Shown: positions 27,400-38,003, numbered from the stretch's first letter. The stretch is DNA of 64,000 nt from JBBECJ01 sp963763325 (GCA_963763325.1 CAVXOL010000023.1:434001-498000), one strand, 5' to 3'. The notes: a model not told the origin generated them from the letters alone. A program made the numbers and translations.

Positions 27400-28752
27400 A
27401 TGCGGTCGTACTGGCAGCGGATCGTTGAATGCGGCCGCGATATTCACCTGTTCCTCGGCTATGCGCTGATCTCCTACCTCGGCATCGGTGTTTTTGCGCT
27501 GATGTTCAACCTGTATCTCGTTCAGCTCGGCTACGATGAGGGATTCATCGGCGCCTTCAACGCCGTCTACACACTTACGATGGGCCTCACCTGTCTCGGA
27601 ATCGGTTTCCTGATCAACCGCTTCGGCAACTGGGCCTGCATCGTCGTCGGAACCGTCGAGTTCACGGCCTCGATGTTGGCGATGTGCTTCGCGACCGAAG
27701 GATGGATGCTGCTCACACTGGCTGCCTTCAACGGCGTCGGCAGCGCCTTCATTCTGACGAACCAGATGCCGTTCGTAATCGAGTGGACACCGAAGCCGCA
27801 TACGGCGACGATTGCCGCGCTTTCGTCGGCACTCAATTCGGCATCCGTGATGCTCGGCAGTCTGCTGGGCGGTGTCCTGCCGGGGATCATCGCCCTCGCC
27901 AGCAGCGCCGACGCTGAGAGTGTCACGGCATACCGCTGGACGCTCGTCCTCGGAGCGGTACTGACCGGGTTGAGCCTGCTGCCGATGCTGGCGATGGGCG
28001 CCGTCCGGCACGACAAGCACCACCACGACTTCAGGGTCGCTCACGCTCAGTTGCCAAATCATCGCGTCCGCCGTCAGGCACGGCGGGACATCATCGCGTT
28101 GACGTTGCTCGGTCTCCTCCTCGCGTTCGGTGTCGGCGCGATCGAGCCGTTCTACAATGTCCTGCTCGAAGACATGGGAACGCCGACGAGCACGATTGGC
28201 CTGATCTTCGCCTTCTCCGGCCTGATAACGACTGGCGTCTCACTGGCCGGCCCGGCACTCGCGCGTCGGATCGGTCTTGTTACCGCCCAGGTCTGGATCA
28301 GGCTCTACCACGTTCCAATCCACCTGGCCCTGATCGTGTTCCCGACTCCGGCGGTAGTGTCACTGGCGTACGCGGCGCGACGCATCTCCGGCTCGATGGC
28401 GTGGCCGCTCGAATCGGCCCATGTCGGAGGACTGTTGCCGCCGTCGGCGCGGGCGCACGCATTCGGAATGCGCTCGGCGTCGTGGAACATCGGCTTCGCG
28501 ATCGCCGCCTTCATCTCGGGGCAAATCATCGCCCGGACTGGCAGCTACACCCCGGCCTATATCTCGGTCGGCATCTTCTGCGTCCTGTCAGTCGCCGTCT
28601 ACGTCGTCGCCTACGGTGGCCGGCTTCCGTCCGACGAGCCAGCCGATCCGAGACCCGCCACTGTCTCGGAGGTGCTGCCACGAACTGAGACGCCGGCGCC
28701 CACAGTTAACCTCGCTGTCCATGTCGTTGTTCGATCCAGCGGGCAGCGTTAG
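27400..28752 (+). CDS. MFS transporter
   Basis: The 450-aa protein has 11-12 hydrophobic segments. The opening (LGYALISYLGIGVFALMF) and a long cytoplasmic loop in the middle with RHDKHHHDF are typical of the superfamily. I cannot assign a substrate. The ATG has only a distant GGAC, so the start is fair rather than sure. The Rieske gene starts 29 bases after its stop on the same strand, so transport may be tied to the Rieske/amidohydrolase pair. Confidence 0.8.
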   Translation: MRSYWQRIVECGRDIHLFLGYALISYLGIGVFALMFNLYLVQLGYDEGFIGAFNAVYTLTMGLTCLGIGFLINRFGNWACIVVGTVEFTASMLAMCFATEGWMLLTLAAFNGVGSAFILTNQMPFVIEWTPKPHTATIAALSSALNSASVMLGSLLGGVLPGIIALASSADAESVTAYRWTLVLGAVLTGLSLLPMLAMGAVRHDKHHHDFRVAHAQLPNHRVRRQARRDIIALTLLGLLLAFGVGAIEPFYNVLLEDMGTPTSTIGLIFAFSGLITTGVSLAGPALARRIGLVTAQVWIRLYHVPIHLALIVFPTPAVVSLAYAARRISGSMAWPLESAHVGGLLPPSARAHAFGMRSASWNIGFAIAAFISGQIIARTGSYTPAYISVGIFCVLSVAVYVVAYGGRLPSDEPADPRPATVSEVLPRTETPAPTVNLAVHVVVRSSGQR

Positions 28753-28781
28753 ACTGTGGGCGGCAACGGAGGCAGGTCCGG

Positions 28782-29183
28782 ATGAGCAGGCACGTCGTGG
28801 CGCGGTTGCGCGACTTTCCACCTGGTTCTCGACGCATCGTTGAGGCAGACGGCCGTTCGATCGGCGTCTTCAACCTTCGCGGAGAACTGCTCGCGCTCCG
28901 CAGTAGTTGCCCGCATCAGGGCGCTCCGCTCTGCCTCGGCATCATCCTCGGACGTACCGACGCATCAAGGCCGTTCGAAATTACCTACCGCGACGACCAG
29001 GACGTGATCAAATGTCCGTGGCATGGCTGGGAATTCGACATTCGCACCGGCAGGTCGGTCTTTAATCCACATCGTGTTCGCGTCCGCAGCTACGAAGTGA
29101 CGGTCGAAACAGAGGCCGACGACCCGACGGTCGAAACATTCGACGTGACAATCGAAGACGGTTTCGTCGTCCTCCACGTCTAA
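28782..29183 (+). CDS. Rieske [2Fe-2S] protein
   Basis: The 133-aa protein carries the Rieske cluster ligands as SCPHQGAPLC (Cys43, His45) and KCPWHGWEF (Cys78, His81). There is no catalytic oxygenase domain, so this is either a ferredoxin-like electron carrier or a stand-alone Rieske subunit. The ATG follows GGAGG. It lies 36 bases before an amidohydrolase gene on the same strand, a pairing seen in aromatic-compound or amide degradation. Confidence 0.9.
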   Translation: MSRHVVARLRDFPPGSRRIVEADGRSIGVFNLRGELLALRSSCPHQGAPLCLGIILGRTDASRPFEITYRDDQDVIKCPWHGWEFDIRTGRSVFNPHRVRVRSYEVTVETEADDPTVETFDVTIEDGFVVLHV

Positions 29184-29219
29184 CGAACGCTGGGCGACGA
29201 GCTTCCACGACAGGAGCAC

Positions 29220-30314
29220 ATGATGACAACATCCAGCCGCGAGCCGATCATCGATTGTGACCTGCATCAAACGACCCGCGGGCCGAAGGACCTGTTCCCA
29301 TACCTGCCACGGGTCTATCAGGAACGGATCGAGTTATTTGGAACCGGCCTGTCCCAGCGTGTTGGCTACCCGAACGGAGGAGATCGTGGCAGCCGGGCGG
29401 ATTCGTGGCCGGAGGACGGCGGTCCGGCCGGGTCCGATCTCGACCTGATGCGCCGGCAGCACCTCGACCGCTACAACGTCGAGTTCGGTATTCTGCTCGG
29501 CCAGGAGTACCGGCCGATCTCAACGCTGCCCGACACCGATTACGCCAACGCGCTGTCGCGGGCCTACAACGACTGGATGATCGAGAACTGGATCGAGAAG
29601 GATGCCCGGCTCAAGGGCGCCGCCATCATCGCAACCCAGGAGCCCAGGCTGGCGGCCCAGGAGGTCCGACGAATCGGCCCACATGACGGCATCGTCGGCA
29701 TCCTCGTCCCGAACGGCGCTCGCTACCCATACGGACAGCGCTTCTACGATCCGATCTTTGAAGCCTGTGTCGAACTCGATCTGCCATTCGTCCTGCACAC
29801 CGGTAGCGAAGGCGCCGGAATGAACGGACAGCCAACGCCCGTCGGCTACCCGTCGTACTACATCGAGTTGCGACAGGGCCGTGCGCTGGCATATCAGAGC
29901 CACCTGGCCAGCATGGTCTTCGAGGGATTGTTCGAACGCTATCCCACCCTGAAGGTCGTTTTCATCGAGGGCGGCTTCACATGGTTACCAACCTACCTCT
30001 GGCGGCTTGATTCCGACTGGAAGGCGCTCGGTCGCGAAACGCCGTGGGTCAAGCGACCACCGAGCGAGTATGTCTACGAGCACTGTCGCTTCACCACACA
30101 ACCCATGGAGTCTCCGGACAGCAAGCAGGACCTGCTAAAGGTGCTGGAATGGGGACGTGCGGAGCAGACGCTGCTGTTCGCGTCGGACTACCCCCATTTC
30201 GACTTCGACTCGCCCGAAACGTCGCTGCCGCCAATGCCGGAGCCGATGCGCGGCGAGTCTTCAGCGAGAACGCGAGGGAAGTGTTCCGGCTGGCGGTTCG
30301 ACAGCGGCCGGTAG
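29220..30314 (+). CDS. Amidohydrolase family protein (TIM-barrel), C-terminus frameshifted
   Basis: The protein belongs to the amidohydrolase-2 family (ACMSD-like hydrolases/decarboxylases). It shows IIDCDLHQ at the start, FVLHTGSEG, VVFIEGGFTWLP, and LLFASDYPHFD with the metal-binding Asp. The first His motif is DLH rather than HxH. Residues after MPEPMR are out of frame. One missing C near 30249 would continue as RRVFSENAREVFRL and end at 30331, matching the family's usual closing helix. ATG 29220 follows GACAGGAG. It is probably one operon with the Rieske gene. Confidence 0.85.
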   Translation: MMTTSSREPIIDCDLHQTTRGPKDLFPYLPRVYQERIELFGTGLSQRVGYPNGGDRGSRADSWPEDGGPAGSDLDLMRRQHLDRYNVEFGILLGQEYRPISTLPDTDYANALSRAYNDWMIENWIEKDARLKGAAIIATQEPRLAAQEVRRIGPHDGIVGILVPNGARYPYGQRFYDPIFEACVELDLPFVLHTGSEGAGMNGQPTPVGYPSYYIELRQGRALAYQSHLASMVFEGLFERYPTLKVVFIEGGFTWLPTYLWRLDSDWKALGRETPWVKRPPSEYVYEHCRFTTQPMESPDSKQDLLKVLEWGRAEQTLLFASDYPHFDFDSPETSLPPMPEPMRGESSARTRGKCSGWRFDSGR

Positions 30315-30378
30315 AATTGACAGCGGACTGACACGCCGCCATTGTCCATCACCTGAAGCGGGAAGCTAAATCAGCCAG

Positions 30379-31173
30379 ATGACCTCATCCACCCTAGAAC
30401 TCACATCAGGACAGCTCCAACAACTCGATGCGTTGGCAGAGGTGATCCATTCGCGCCCGCCGCTGGTTGCATTCACCGGCGCCGGTATTTCGACCAATCG
30501 GGCATCCCCGACTATCGCGGGCCACAAGGACTCTGGACGACGGGCAGCGCCAAACCGGTCACCTACCAGGAGTTCATGGCCAGCGAGGAGGCGCGACTGG
30601 CCTGGTGGCATGCCTTGCCGGAGCGATACGCGCAGGGCAGCCGGCGAGTCTACAACGCGGGACACCTGGCGCTCGCAGCCCTTGAGCGGACGGGTGCTCT
30701 CGACGCGATCATCACCCAGAATATCGACGGCCTCCACACCGACTCCCGGATCGGAACCAGAGCGCGTGATCGAGTTGCACGGCACACGCGCACAATCCGC
30801 TGCACTGAATGCGGTGACCATCCCATCGAGGACTTCATTGATATCGCCGCCAGTCTGCAGGCACCGCCGCCCTGCCCAAACTGCGGCAGAGCATCCTGAA
30901 ATCGGGCACGGTCGCCTTTGGCCAGCCGATGCCGCGCGCGGAACTGCTCAACGCCTTCACAGTCGCGCAGATGGCGGGTGTCATGCTCGTCGTCGGTCGA
31001 CGCTGCTCGTCAATCCTGCCGCTCGTGTCCCGGCCATCGCGAAAGCATCAGGGGCTCAGTTGGCGATCGTGAACATCGGCGAGACGGCCCTCGACGAGGA
31101 AGCCGACCTCCGAATCGAAGCTCCAGCCGGACCGGCGCTGACAGTGCTGGCCGAGATGCTCCTCACGACGTGA
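30379..31173 (+). pseudogene. cobB: SIR2-family NAD-dependent protein deacylase, frameshifted
   Basis: Together the frames give a normal bacterial sirtuin of about 265 residues. It has FTGAGIST, then in shifted frames IPDYRG, GLWTTGSAKPVTYQEF, TQNIDGLH, VIELHGT, the zinc pairs CTEC and CPNC, and finally NIGETALDEEADLRIE. One missing G near 30498 restores STESGIPDYRGPQGLW. At least three more shifts follow. Sirtuins remove acyl groups from lysines at the cost of NAD. All motifs survive, so sequence error is more likely than decay. Confidence 0.82.
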
Positions 31174-31193
31174 ACAAGCGAGAGGCGAACGAC

Positions 31194-32062
31194 GTGACCG
31201 ATGCGGAACTGGTGATCCTCGGTTCGGCGCAGGACGGCGGACTGCCACACGCCGGTTGCCTCTGCGCGAACTGCCGTGCCGCCCGAGCAGACCATACCAG
31301 GCGCCGCTTGCCCGCCAGCGCAGGCGTCGTCTCCGGCGACCGGCTGGCGCTGATCGACGCAACCAGCGCATTCGAGGAGCAGTACCACATGCTCTGGGAA
31401 CGCTCCGGCACGAAGCGAAGGCTTCGAGGGTGAACGCTACGGTGAGCCTGAGATCGTCGTCCTGACCCATGCCCATACCGGCCACTATGCTGGGCTGTGG
31501 CAACTCGACCGATCCGTTCTGGCCGCGCGTGGGACACACGTCCTCGCACCACCGAAGATGCACGCGTTCCTGATGGCCAACGAACCGTGGGCCGGCATGG
31601 TGCGCGAGGAGTTCATCACGCTCGAACCGCTGCCAGTTGGGAAGGCGTTTGAGCTGTTACCGGGTGTCATGTTGACAGCCCTCGAGGTGCCCCATCGCGC
31701 CGAATGGGAAACAGATACCGTCGCTTTGCTCATATCCGGCCCAAACCAGACCGTGCTCTACCTGCCTGACATCGACCGGTGGGACGAATGGGACCAGGAC
31801 ATCGCGGCGGTCGTCGCCGACGTTGACGCTGCGTTCCTTGATGGCTGCTTCTGGGCCGCGCCAACCAGCCGCAACGTGCCACACCCGCCCGTCATCGAGA
31901 CGATCGAGCGCTTGCAGTCCGCAGGTTGATGCCGGAAAGTACGTCTCGTTCATCCACCTGAATCACTCGAATCCGCTCAACGACCCTGCCAGCGTCGAGC
32001 ACCGGCAGGTCACTGAGCGTGGATTCAAGATCGGGAGCGAAGGTGACGGGGTGCGGCTGTAG
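31194..32062 (+). pseudogene. PqqB-like metallo-beta-lactamase-fold protein, two frameshifts
   Basis: About 290 residues when joined. It has LGSAQDGGLPHAGCLCANC at the start, the metal motif THAHTGHYAGLW, and the C-terminal FIHLNHSNPLNDP, all hallmarks of the PqqB branch of the MBL fold. The frame shifts near 31412-31430 and 31925. GTG 31194 follows GAGAGG. No pqqA, pqqC, pqqD or pqqE is nearby, so a role in PQQ synthesis is doubtful; many PqqB-like proteins occur outside that pathway. Confidence 0.78.
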
Positions 32063-32382
32063 CCACAGCCCGTAGCCGAAGGATTGTGGCCACAGCCATG
32101 GTCGACGCCAGGAAGCGCGTCGTATTCGGCCAGGAATCCGATTACCGTCGATCCAGAGCCTCGCCTGGCGACGAACGCGGTCTTGACGCCGCCAGCGCCA
32201 CGCTCGACGTCAAACCCGAACTCCTCCATCAGATCCGCCAACGCTGCTGAGGACTTCTCCTCGGTCATCGCGACTTCCGGGTTGGCGTGGATGAATTCGC
32301 TGGTCTTGCGGGTTGCCGTCCGGGCCGATTCGATTGCCCGCAGAACGCGATCCTGGCGCTCTGTCAGGCTGCTGGTCGTCAT
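31963..32382 (-). pseudogene. M20-family peptidase/amidohydrolase, N-terminal remnant
   Basis: From ATG 32382 about 105 residues follow the M20/AbgB family (ESARTATRKTSEFIHANPEVA, VIGFLAEYDALPGVDHGCGHN). The similarity stops at the GCGHN metal motif. What follows runs antisense into the end of the PqqB-like gene. About three quarters of the usual 390-residue enzyme is missing. At the break a near-direct repeat of 13 bases (GGCTGTGGCCACA / GGCTGTGGCTACA) is present. It is either a real deletion or a wrong join in the assembly. Confidence 0.75.
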
Positions 32383-32524
32383 GCTCAATCGTGCCTCTTC
32401 TCCATTACTGGGTACACTCACATCCGCGCGAGAATAGCAGGCCTGGCACCTGCGCTCGTCGATTGGGCTTAGCGTGCTATTGTGAAGCAGAGATTGTCAG
32501 GGTCATGCAGGGCGGGGGGCCATC

Positions 32525-33937
32525 GTGGAAGGGTTGGATGTCTGCTATCTGTCGGCGCTTGAATTGCGCGAGCGCTTCCGGCGACGTGAGCTGTCACCGC
32601 TTGAAGTTACTGGCCAGATCCTCGAACGGATCGGACGGCTCAACCCAACACTGAACGCATTTCTGACCGTCACTGTCGAGCGAGCGCTGGATGACGCACT
32701 CAAGGCCGAGCATGCCTGGGGCAGCAACGGCGAGCCAGGGCCACTCTGCGGGATCCCGATCTCGATCAAGGACCTGACGCCGACGGCCGGAATTCGGACG
32801 ACGATGGGGTCGCTGCTGTTTCAGGACTGGGTGCCGGACGAGGATGGCCCGTTCGTCGAACGAGTCAACGCCGCCGGAGCAGTCATGCTTGGCAAGACCA
32901 ACACACCAGAGTTCGGCTGGAAGGGTGACTCCGGAAATCGGCTGATCGGCCCGACTCACAACCCCTGGAAACACGGCGCAACCGCCGGTGGCTCCAGCGG
33001 GGGAGCAGCAGCTGCCGTAGCGGCTGGCCTCGGACCGCTGGCGCAGGGCAGTGACGGTGCTGGCTCGATCCGGATTCCGGCAGGGTTCTGCGGCATTTTC
33101 GGTCTCAAGCCGACGCTCGGGCTGGTCGCCTACTACCCGGCCAGCGCCGTCGAGGTGCTCTCGCACCTCGGGCCAATGACCCGCACCGTCCGTGACGCAG
33201 CGCTACTGCTCAATGTCGTCGGCCGGCAGGACGATCGTGACCGCACCTCGTACCCGATCGACACCGACTTCGTCGCAGCCTGCGACGGAGGGATCAACGG
33301 CCTACGCGTCGCCTGGTCGCCCGACCTCGGCTACGCAGCAGTCGATCCGGAAGTGCGTGAGATCACCGCTCGCGCCGCCCAACGACTGAGCGACCTTGGA
33401 GCGCATGTCGAGGAGGTCAATCCCGGCATTCCCGACCCATGGACGACGCTCGACACGATCTGGATCGCCGCCCAGGCAGGCCGTCACAAGAACGACTTCG
33501 AAGACGTGCGTGAACTGATTGATCCTGGACGGATCGAGCTTGTCGAACGCGGGCTGCAACTGACTGCCGTCGATCTGTACGACGCTCACGTCCAACGGAC
33601 GGCCTACTACCACCGTTGGCGGGGCTTCTTCGAGGACGGCAATTGGGATCTGCTCGTGACACCGCAGATGCCGGTTACCGCGTTTCCGGCGGGCGATGAT
33701 CACCCCGGCGTGATCGATGGCAGACCGGTCAACTACCTCGGTTGGACAGCCTTCACATACCCGTTCAACCTGACCGGTCAGCCGGCCGCGACCGTACCGT
33801 GTGGATTCGCTGCCAACGGACTTCCCGTTTGTCTTCAGTTCGTCGGGCGCTGGCGCGATGACGCGACCGTCCTGCGCGCGGCTGCTGCGTACGAGGAAAT
33901 GTCCCCTTGGGCGCCGCACAAGCCACCGGTGGATTGA
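32525..33937 (+). CDS. Amidase (amidase signature family)
   Basis: The 470-aa protein holds the Ser-cisSer-Lys triad: Lys82 in PISIKDLTP, Ser157 in TAGGSSGGAAAAVAAG and Ser181 in GAGSIRIPAGFCG. This family hydrolyses amides, from small aliphatic amides to peptide and lactam derivatives. It has no gatB/gatC neighbours, so it is not a tRNA amidotransferase subunit. Start GTG 32525. It sits among other amide- and peptide-cleaving genes. Confidence 0.92.
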   Translation: MEGLDVCYLSALELRERFRRRELSPLEVTGQILERIGRLNPTLNAFLTVTVERALDDALKAEHAWGSNGEPGPLCGIPISIKDLTPTAGIRTTMGSLLFQDWVPDEDGPFVERVNAAGAVMLGKTNTPEFGWKGDSGNRLIGPTHNPWKHGATAGGSSGGAAAAVAAGLGPLAQGSDGAGSIRIPAGFCGIFGLKPTLGLVAYYPASAVEVLSHLGPMTRTVRDAALLLNVVGRQDDRDRTSYPIDTDFVAACDGGINGLRVAWSPDLGYAAVDPEVREITARAAQRLSDLGAHVEEVNPGIPDPWTTLDTIWIAAQAGRHKNDFEDVRELIDPGRIELVERGLQLTAVDLYDAHVQRTAYYHRWRGFFEDGNWDLLVTPQMPVTAFPAGDDHPGVIDGRPVNYLGWTAFTYPFNLTGQPAATVPCGFAANGLPVCLQFVGRWRDDATVLRAAAAYEEMSPWAPHKPPVD

Positions 33938-33997
33938 TATTGAACTGGCCCCGTACGGATACCAGGTAAGTCTCGCGGTCAAATGTTGTCCTGATCG

Positions 33998-34230
33998 CTA
34001 ATGGGGAACGTCGGTATACCACTCCTGCATGGCTTGCTGGCCGGGCCGGTCGATGTGGACGTGTTCGTCGACTCGTGTGACCGGTCGACCGCAATCCAGT
34101 AATGCTGGCCGCTTTCATCTTTGGTCAGCTTGATCGAGTTATCGGCATCCAAATGATCGACGGTCGCAACCTGCCCGTTGTTCGAGGAGACGACCGGCAT
34201 TTGTGGCTTGATCTGGCAGGTGTCAATCAT
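33998..34230 (-). pseudogene. DUF2171 family small protein, one frameshift
   Basis: From ATG 34230 (after GAGGAG) the protein begins IKPQMPVVSSNNGQVATVDHLD and SIKLTKDESGQHYWIAVDR, the DUF2171 pattern. One missing G in the CCGGTC run near 34076-34084 would continue as VTRVDEHVHIDRP and end at the TAG at 33998, giving about 78 residues, the usual length. Without repair the frame runs on to 33979. The function is unknown. It is a distant relative of the PRC-barrel protein at 17765. Confidence 0.75.
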
Positions 34231-34310
34231 TGACGCGTGCTCCTCACTGGATGGGCCGGACCACCCCATGGGAATCATCTGCCTGCGGTGCCACCAGACG
34301 GACCTGATTG

Positions 34311-34898
34311 TCATAAGTACTCGATTTCGTCTGACAGGTGAGTCAGCCCGAGGCTCTCCGCGACGGATTGGGACGGCGCATTTTCAAGCAGATGGCTGTA
34401 GAAGGCGACCTTTCCGGCAGCCAGCACCTGCGCCGCCCACGACGCCGTAACCTGACGCGCGTAACCCCGTCTTCGAAATGCTGGCTCTGTCGCGATCGAG
34501 ACCTCAGCAGATGCATCGTCCTCGGTGTCGGTCTTCGCCCAGGCGACAACCTCGCCATCGACGACGATCACGTGCCGGCCATCGAGGACGATGACATCAC
34601 GGTACGCGTCTCGTTCCGGCATCTGTTCGATCGTGTACCAGCGAATCCGGTACACCTTCTCGCAGCGGAGATGCCGATCAAGGATGCCCCGAACGCGAGC
34701 CTCGTCGCGCACCAGCACTTCGACACCGAGTGACGACAACTCGTCGCGCATGGCCGTTGGAACGTCGTGCCGAAAATAGATCGCGTCGACGTTCTCAGAT
34801 CGGCTGACAAGCAGGCGCGGCTGGCCATCATCGTTCAGCGTGGCCGCCGGCAGCGTATCGCCGTCCGGGCCGACGCCGAATTCCATCGCAATCTTCAT
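34311..34898 (-). CDS. GNAT family N-acetyltransferase
   Basis: The 195-aa protein has a C-terminal GNAT core: VVAWAKTDTEDD, then the acetyl-CoA loop FRRRGYARQV, and VAFYSHLLENAPSQSVAESLGL, the final helix typical of FR47-like members. The first 100 residues are a separate alpha/beta region. ATG 34898 follows a GAAGATAGAG site. The substrate is unknown. It reads cleanly although both neighbours are frameshifted. Confidence 0.82.
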   Translation of the reverse strand: MKIAMEFGVGPDGDTLPAATLNDDGQPRLLVSRSENVDAIYFRHDVPTAMRDELSSLGVEVLVRDEARVRGILDRHLRCEKVYRIRWYTIEQMPERDAYRDVIVLDGRHVIVVDGEVVAWAKTDTEDDASAEVSIATEPAFRRRGYARQVTASWAAQVLAAGKVAFYSHLLENAPSQSVAESLGLTHLSDEIEYL

Positions 34899-35019
34899 CT
34901 CTATCTTCCGCAATCGATCCACGACCCACCCCCAAACCCTTGCAGGCGTTCTGCAAGTATCATCGTCGCACGAACCTGCCGGGAGATCGTCACCTGGCAT
35001 ATGATGACGAGGAGACGCA

Positions 35020-36527
35020 GTGCCGAGCATCTTTCCTGACCGAGGTCTCGACAACGCCGTTGAGATCGGTGCGATCGACGACCGGTCAGTCCGCGTCTGG
35101 GTCAGATTCTCCGGCCATCCAGCACTGACAGCCACGCTCTCGTCGCCAGACAGATCGGACGTCACTGGAACGATCCAACTCAGCCAGGAAACCGACTGGA
35201 CCGGTGTATTCGTCCTTGGTTTCGAAGAGCCAGTGCCTGGAAACGCCATTCTCAGTCGTCATCGGCGACCAGCGTCGCGACGGTCATTTTGCCCCGACGC
35301 CCGGAACTCCCACGGCTTTAACATTCGGCTTCGGGAGTTGCCACATGCCCTTTGCGGAAGGCGATGACGGCCAGATCGTCGTCCGCGAGGCTGATGCTGC
35401 GATCTACCCAGCCATCAAGGAGGATATGCGCCGTGCAGGCGGGCAATTCCTGCTACTGACCGGTGACCAGATCTACGCTGACGAGTTAAAGCCGATCAGC
35501 GTTCGCGACGCGCTGTCAGACGATGCCAATGATCCGCTGCCGGACGATGAGCTGCTGGCTCGCTATCGCCGGAACTACCGCGGCTTTTTTAATCAGACCG
35601 GCATTCGCGGAGCTTCGCGAATCGCTGCCAACGCTCTGTATCTGGGACGACCACGATATCTACGACAACTGGGGCTCGACGGCCGAGAAGTCTCCAACTG
35701 ACCTGCGCCTCTTTGCCAGCGGCCAGTCGCGCCTACAGCGAGTACCAGCACGGGCGGAATCCGGACGGCGAGGGCCAGAAAGCCCGCCGTTCCATTGGCT
35801 CCAGCGCTGGGGCAACGTTGCGATCGTCGCGCTCGACGTGCGCGGCTCCCCGTGACTATGAGAGCGGCACGATGATGGGCGCCGAGCAGTGGGATTGGCT
35901 GCTCTTGGCTGGAGAGCGCCGACGCCAGAAACGTCTCGACCCTGTTCGTCATGTCGAGCGTGCCAGTGACCCATACAGCGCGCTGGTTTGCCCCGTCTGT
36001 TTGACTTCGTGCCAAAGCGCTTCGCGGAGTCAATCCGCGACCGCTGGTGCTCAACCGGTTTCATCAACAGCCGCAACCGGTTGCTGGACAAGCTCTTCGG
36101 CATGGGAAGCCGACGGGCCGCACCGTCAGGTCATCATCCTTTCCGGTGATGTCCACTGTGCGAGTGCCTTCACGATTCGCCAACGCAACGGCCCTGGCGT
36201 CGTTCACCAGGTCACCAGCAGCGCCGATGACGACACCGCTCGTCCTCAAGCAGATGATCTTCAACCGGACCGTCGTCCACGGCAGCCAATTTGCTCGAAC
36301 CCGACTACCGTTTCAAGCGCCACTTCCTTTCGATCACGAATAACTACGGCGGCATCCGCGTCGAGCCGCTGGCTGGCGGTGGCCATCAAGTGATCGTCGC
36401 GATTCGGCTCGGATGCAGAAGCGTCGCCAACTTCGGACAACTGGACGACTCGTGCTTGCCCCTGAAGACTGAGCTACCAGAGTGGCCAAACGAACGATGG
36501 CTGCTTTGGGAACAGCGCATCAAGTAG
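35020..36527 (+). pseudogene. PhoD-like alkaline phosphatase/phosphodiesterase, frameshifted
   Basis: GTG 35020 follows GAGGAG. Fragments in three frames give FGSCHMPFAEGD, LLLTGDQIYADE, CIWDDHDIYDNWGS, MMGAEQWDWLL and VIILSGDVHCASAFTIR, in the order and spacing of PhoD-type metallophosphatases (about 500 residues). No twin-arginine signal is visible, so this member is probably cytoplasmic. The frame changes near 35240, 35625, 35850, 35915, 36010 and 36290. The last exons read EPDYRFKRHFLSITNNYGG. It overlaps the convergent acetyltransferase gene by about 50 bases. Confidence 0.78.
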
Positions 36528-37786
36528 TACGCGCGCCTCGTTTGTCCGAATTCGGCAATCGGGGTGCCAGGCATCGAGCTCGGCGAGCGAACGATACCCA
36601 CATACCAACTGCACGAAGGTTTGATCGGGCAGTGAAGCAGCGATCGTGTACTCCATACGTTCCGCGTCACCGATGCCAACCTGCCACTTTCGAACATGAG
36701 CTTGAGTCCATCACGGTAGAGGTTCACCTGGAGCTCACCGCTGAACCCGTGCGCGACCGATTTAGCCAGCCGCTGTTCGAGGACCGGCGCGATCCGCTGC
36801 AGAAATGCCGGAAAGTCAGGAACGCGGACGTAGAGCGCATAGCTCTTGGAGCTCGGACTCAACACGGACGGCAGCGCATCGTACGCCGGGTGGTCCGCGC
36901 CAAGTTCAAAAGCAACGTACACCTCGGTGCGCTCCTCAGCGCGCGCATCCACGACAGCAAGCATGTGACGCAGGACTGTCGGGCCAACATCCAGCCAGGA
37001 TGCGGTCGCAACGACGTCAAACGCAACGATCCAGGGTGGGTCGCCCGGCAGCATCGCATACGCGAAATAGCCGATCGGCGTCCCGTCCATGCGTTCGACG
37101 ATATTGACGTGGATGAAGGAATCGCTGACGGGGTTGCGGCCGGAAATCTCGTACCGCCAGGTATTTTCATCGCGAACGGCTGTGACCATCCAGCGACTCC
37201 GGTTCGACTCTTCGAGGTCGGCAATGAATGCAGCGTCCTCAACGGTAGCCGTTCGCACCCGGACCGGCTCATCACCTTCAAGTTTCGGCGCGAGCGACCG
37301 CCGCGCGACCCTCCCGGTACCGTAGTGCAACGCATACTCGTAGCCGAATTGCCGGTAGTACCACGGTATCCCGGAGATGCCCTGGACGATGATTCCGCGA
37401 TCCTCGCACCAGCCATGGACGACCTCGAATTGTCGCCGAACAAGCCCGCGATTACGATACTCAGGCCGCGTCCCCACCAGCTCGATGAGTGTCGCGGGGA
37501 GATGGATCCCGCCATAGTTCCATGCCTGGGGGATCAGGCACAGAGACGACACGATCATTCCACCTGGAACATCTTCGACGATCGTGAAATCGCCGGGCGT
37601 CGAACCGGGATGGGGTTGACGCAGACCGAACAGATCGGACGTCGACGCGCCCGTCGCCTCCGACGGCCCGTCCTGATAGGTGTGAATCTGGGAATTGAAT
37701 TCAACCAGGGCGTCATGGTCGCTGAGCGTCGCCTGCCTCAGGATGAGTCCATCACCCAGGTCAATCGGAAGTCTGGTCCCAGGCAT
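36474..37786 (-). pseudogene. Eis-like GNAT acetyltransferase with SCP2-type C-terminus, one frameshift
   Basis: ATG 37786 follows AGGAG. Residues 1-150 form a GNAT domain (TLIELVGTRPEYRNRGL, then IPWYYRQFGYEYA). A second GNAT-like region follows, and the last 100 residues look like the sterol-carrier domain of Eis proteins (LQVNLYRDGLKLMFESGRL, then in the shifted frame AASLPDQTFVQLVCGYRSLAEL). Eis-type enzymes acetylate amines, including some antibiotics. The shift lies near 36655; as read the frame runs on to 36386. The repaired end at 36474 fits the family better. Confidence 0.78.
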
Positions 37787-38003
37787 CGAGCACGGCTCCT
37801 GTCGTCGTTGAAGTCGCAAATAGGGTGTGCCAATGGAGCACTGTCGCACCACGCCGGTGTGACTGGTTCACTCTTCGTACCTGAACCGGAACAGGCCCGG
37901 CGAGACTTCATCGATGCCGGTGATGACCTCACCGTGATCTGTCGAAGCATCACACGACGAAGAACACAAGCACCGTAGCATGAAGACAGAGGTGGCGGGA
38001 GAG

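Noticed and set aside
36482..37978. A 498-codon open frame on the plus strand
   Set aside because: It is antisense to the acetyltransferase gene, rich in Arg and His with no motif, and arises from the base composition of the real gene.
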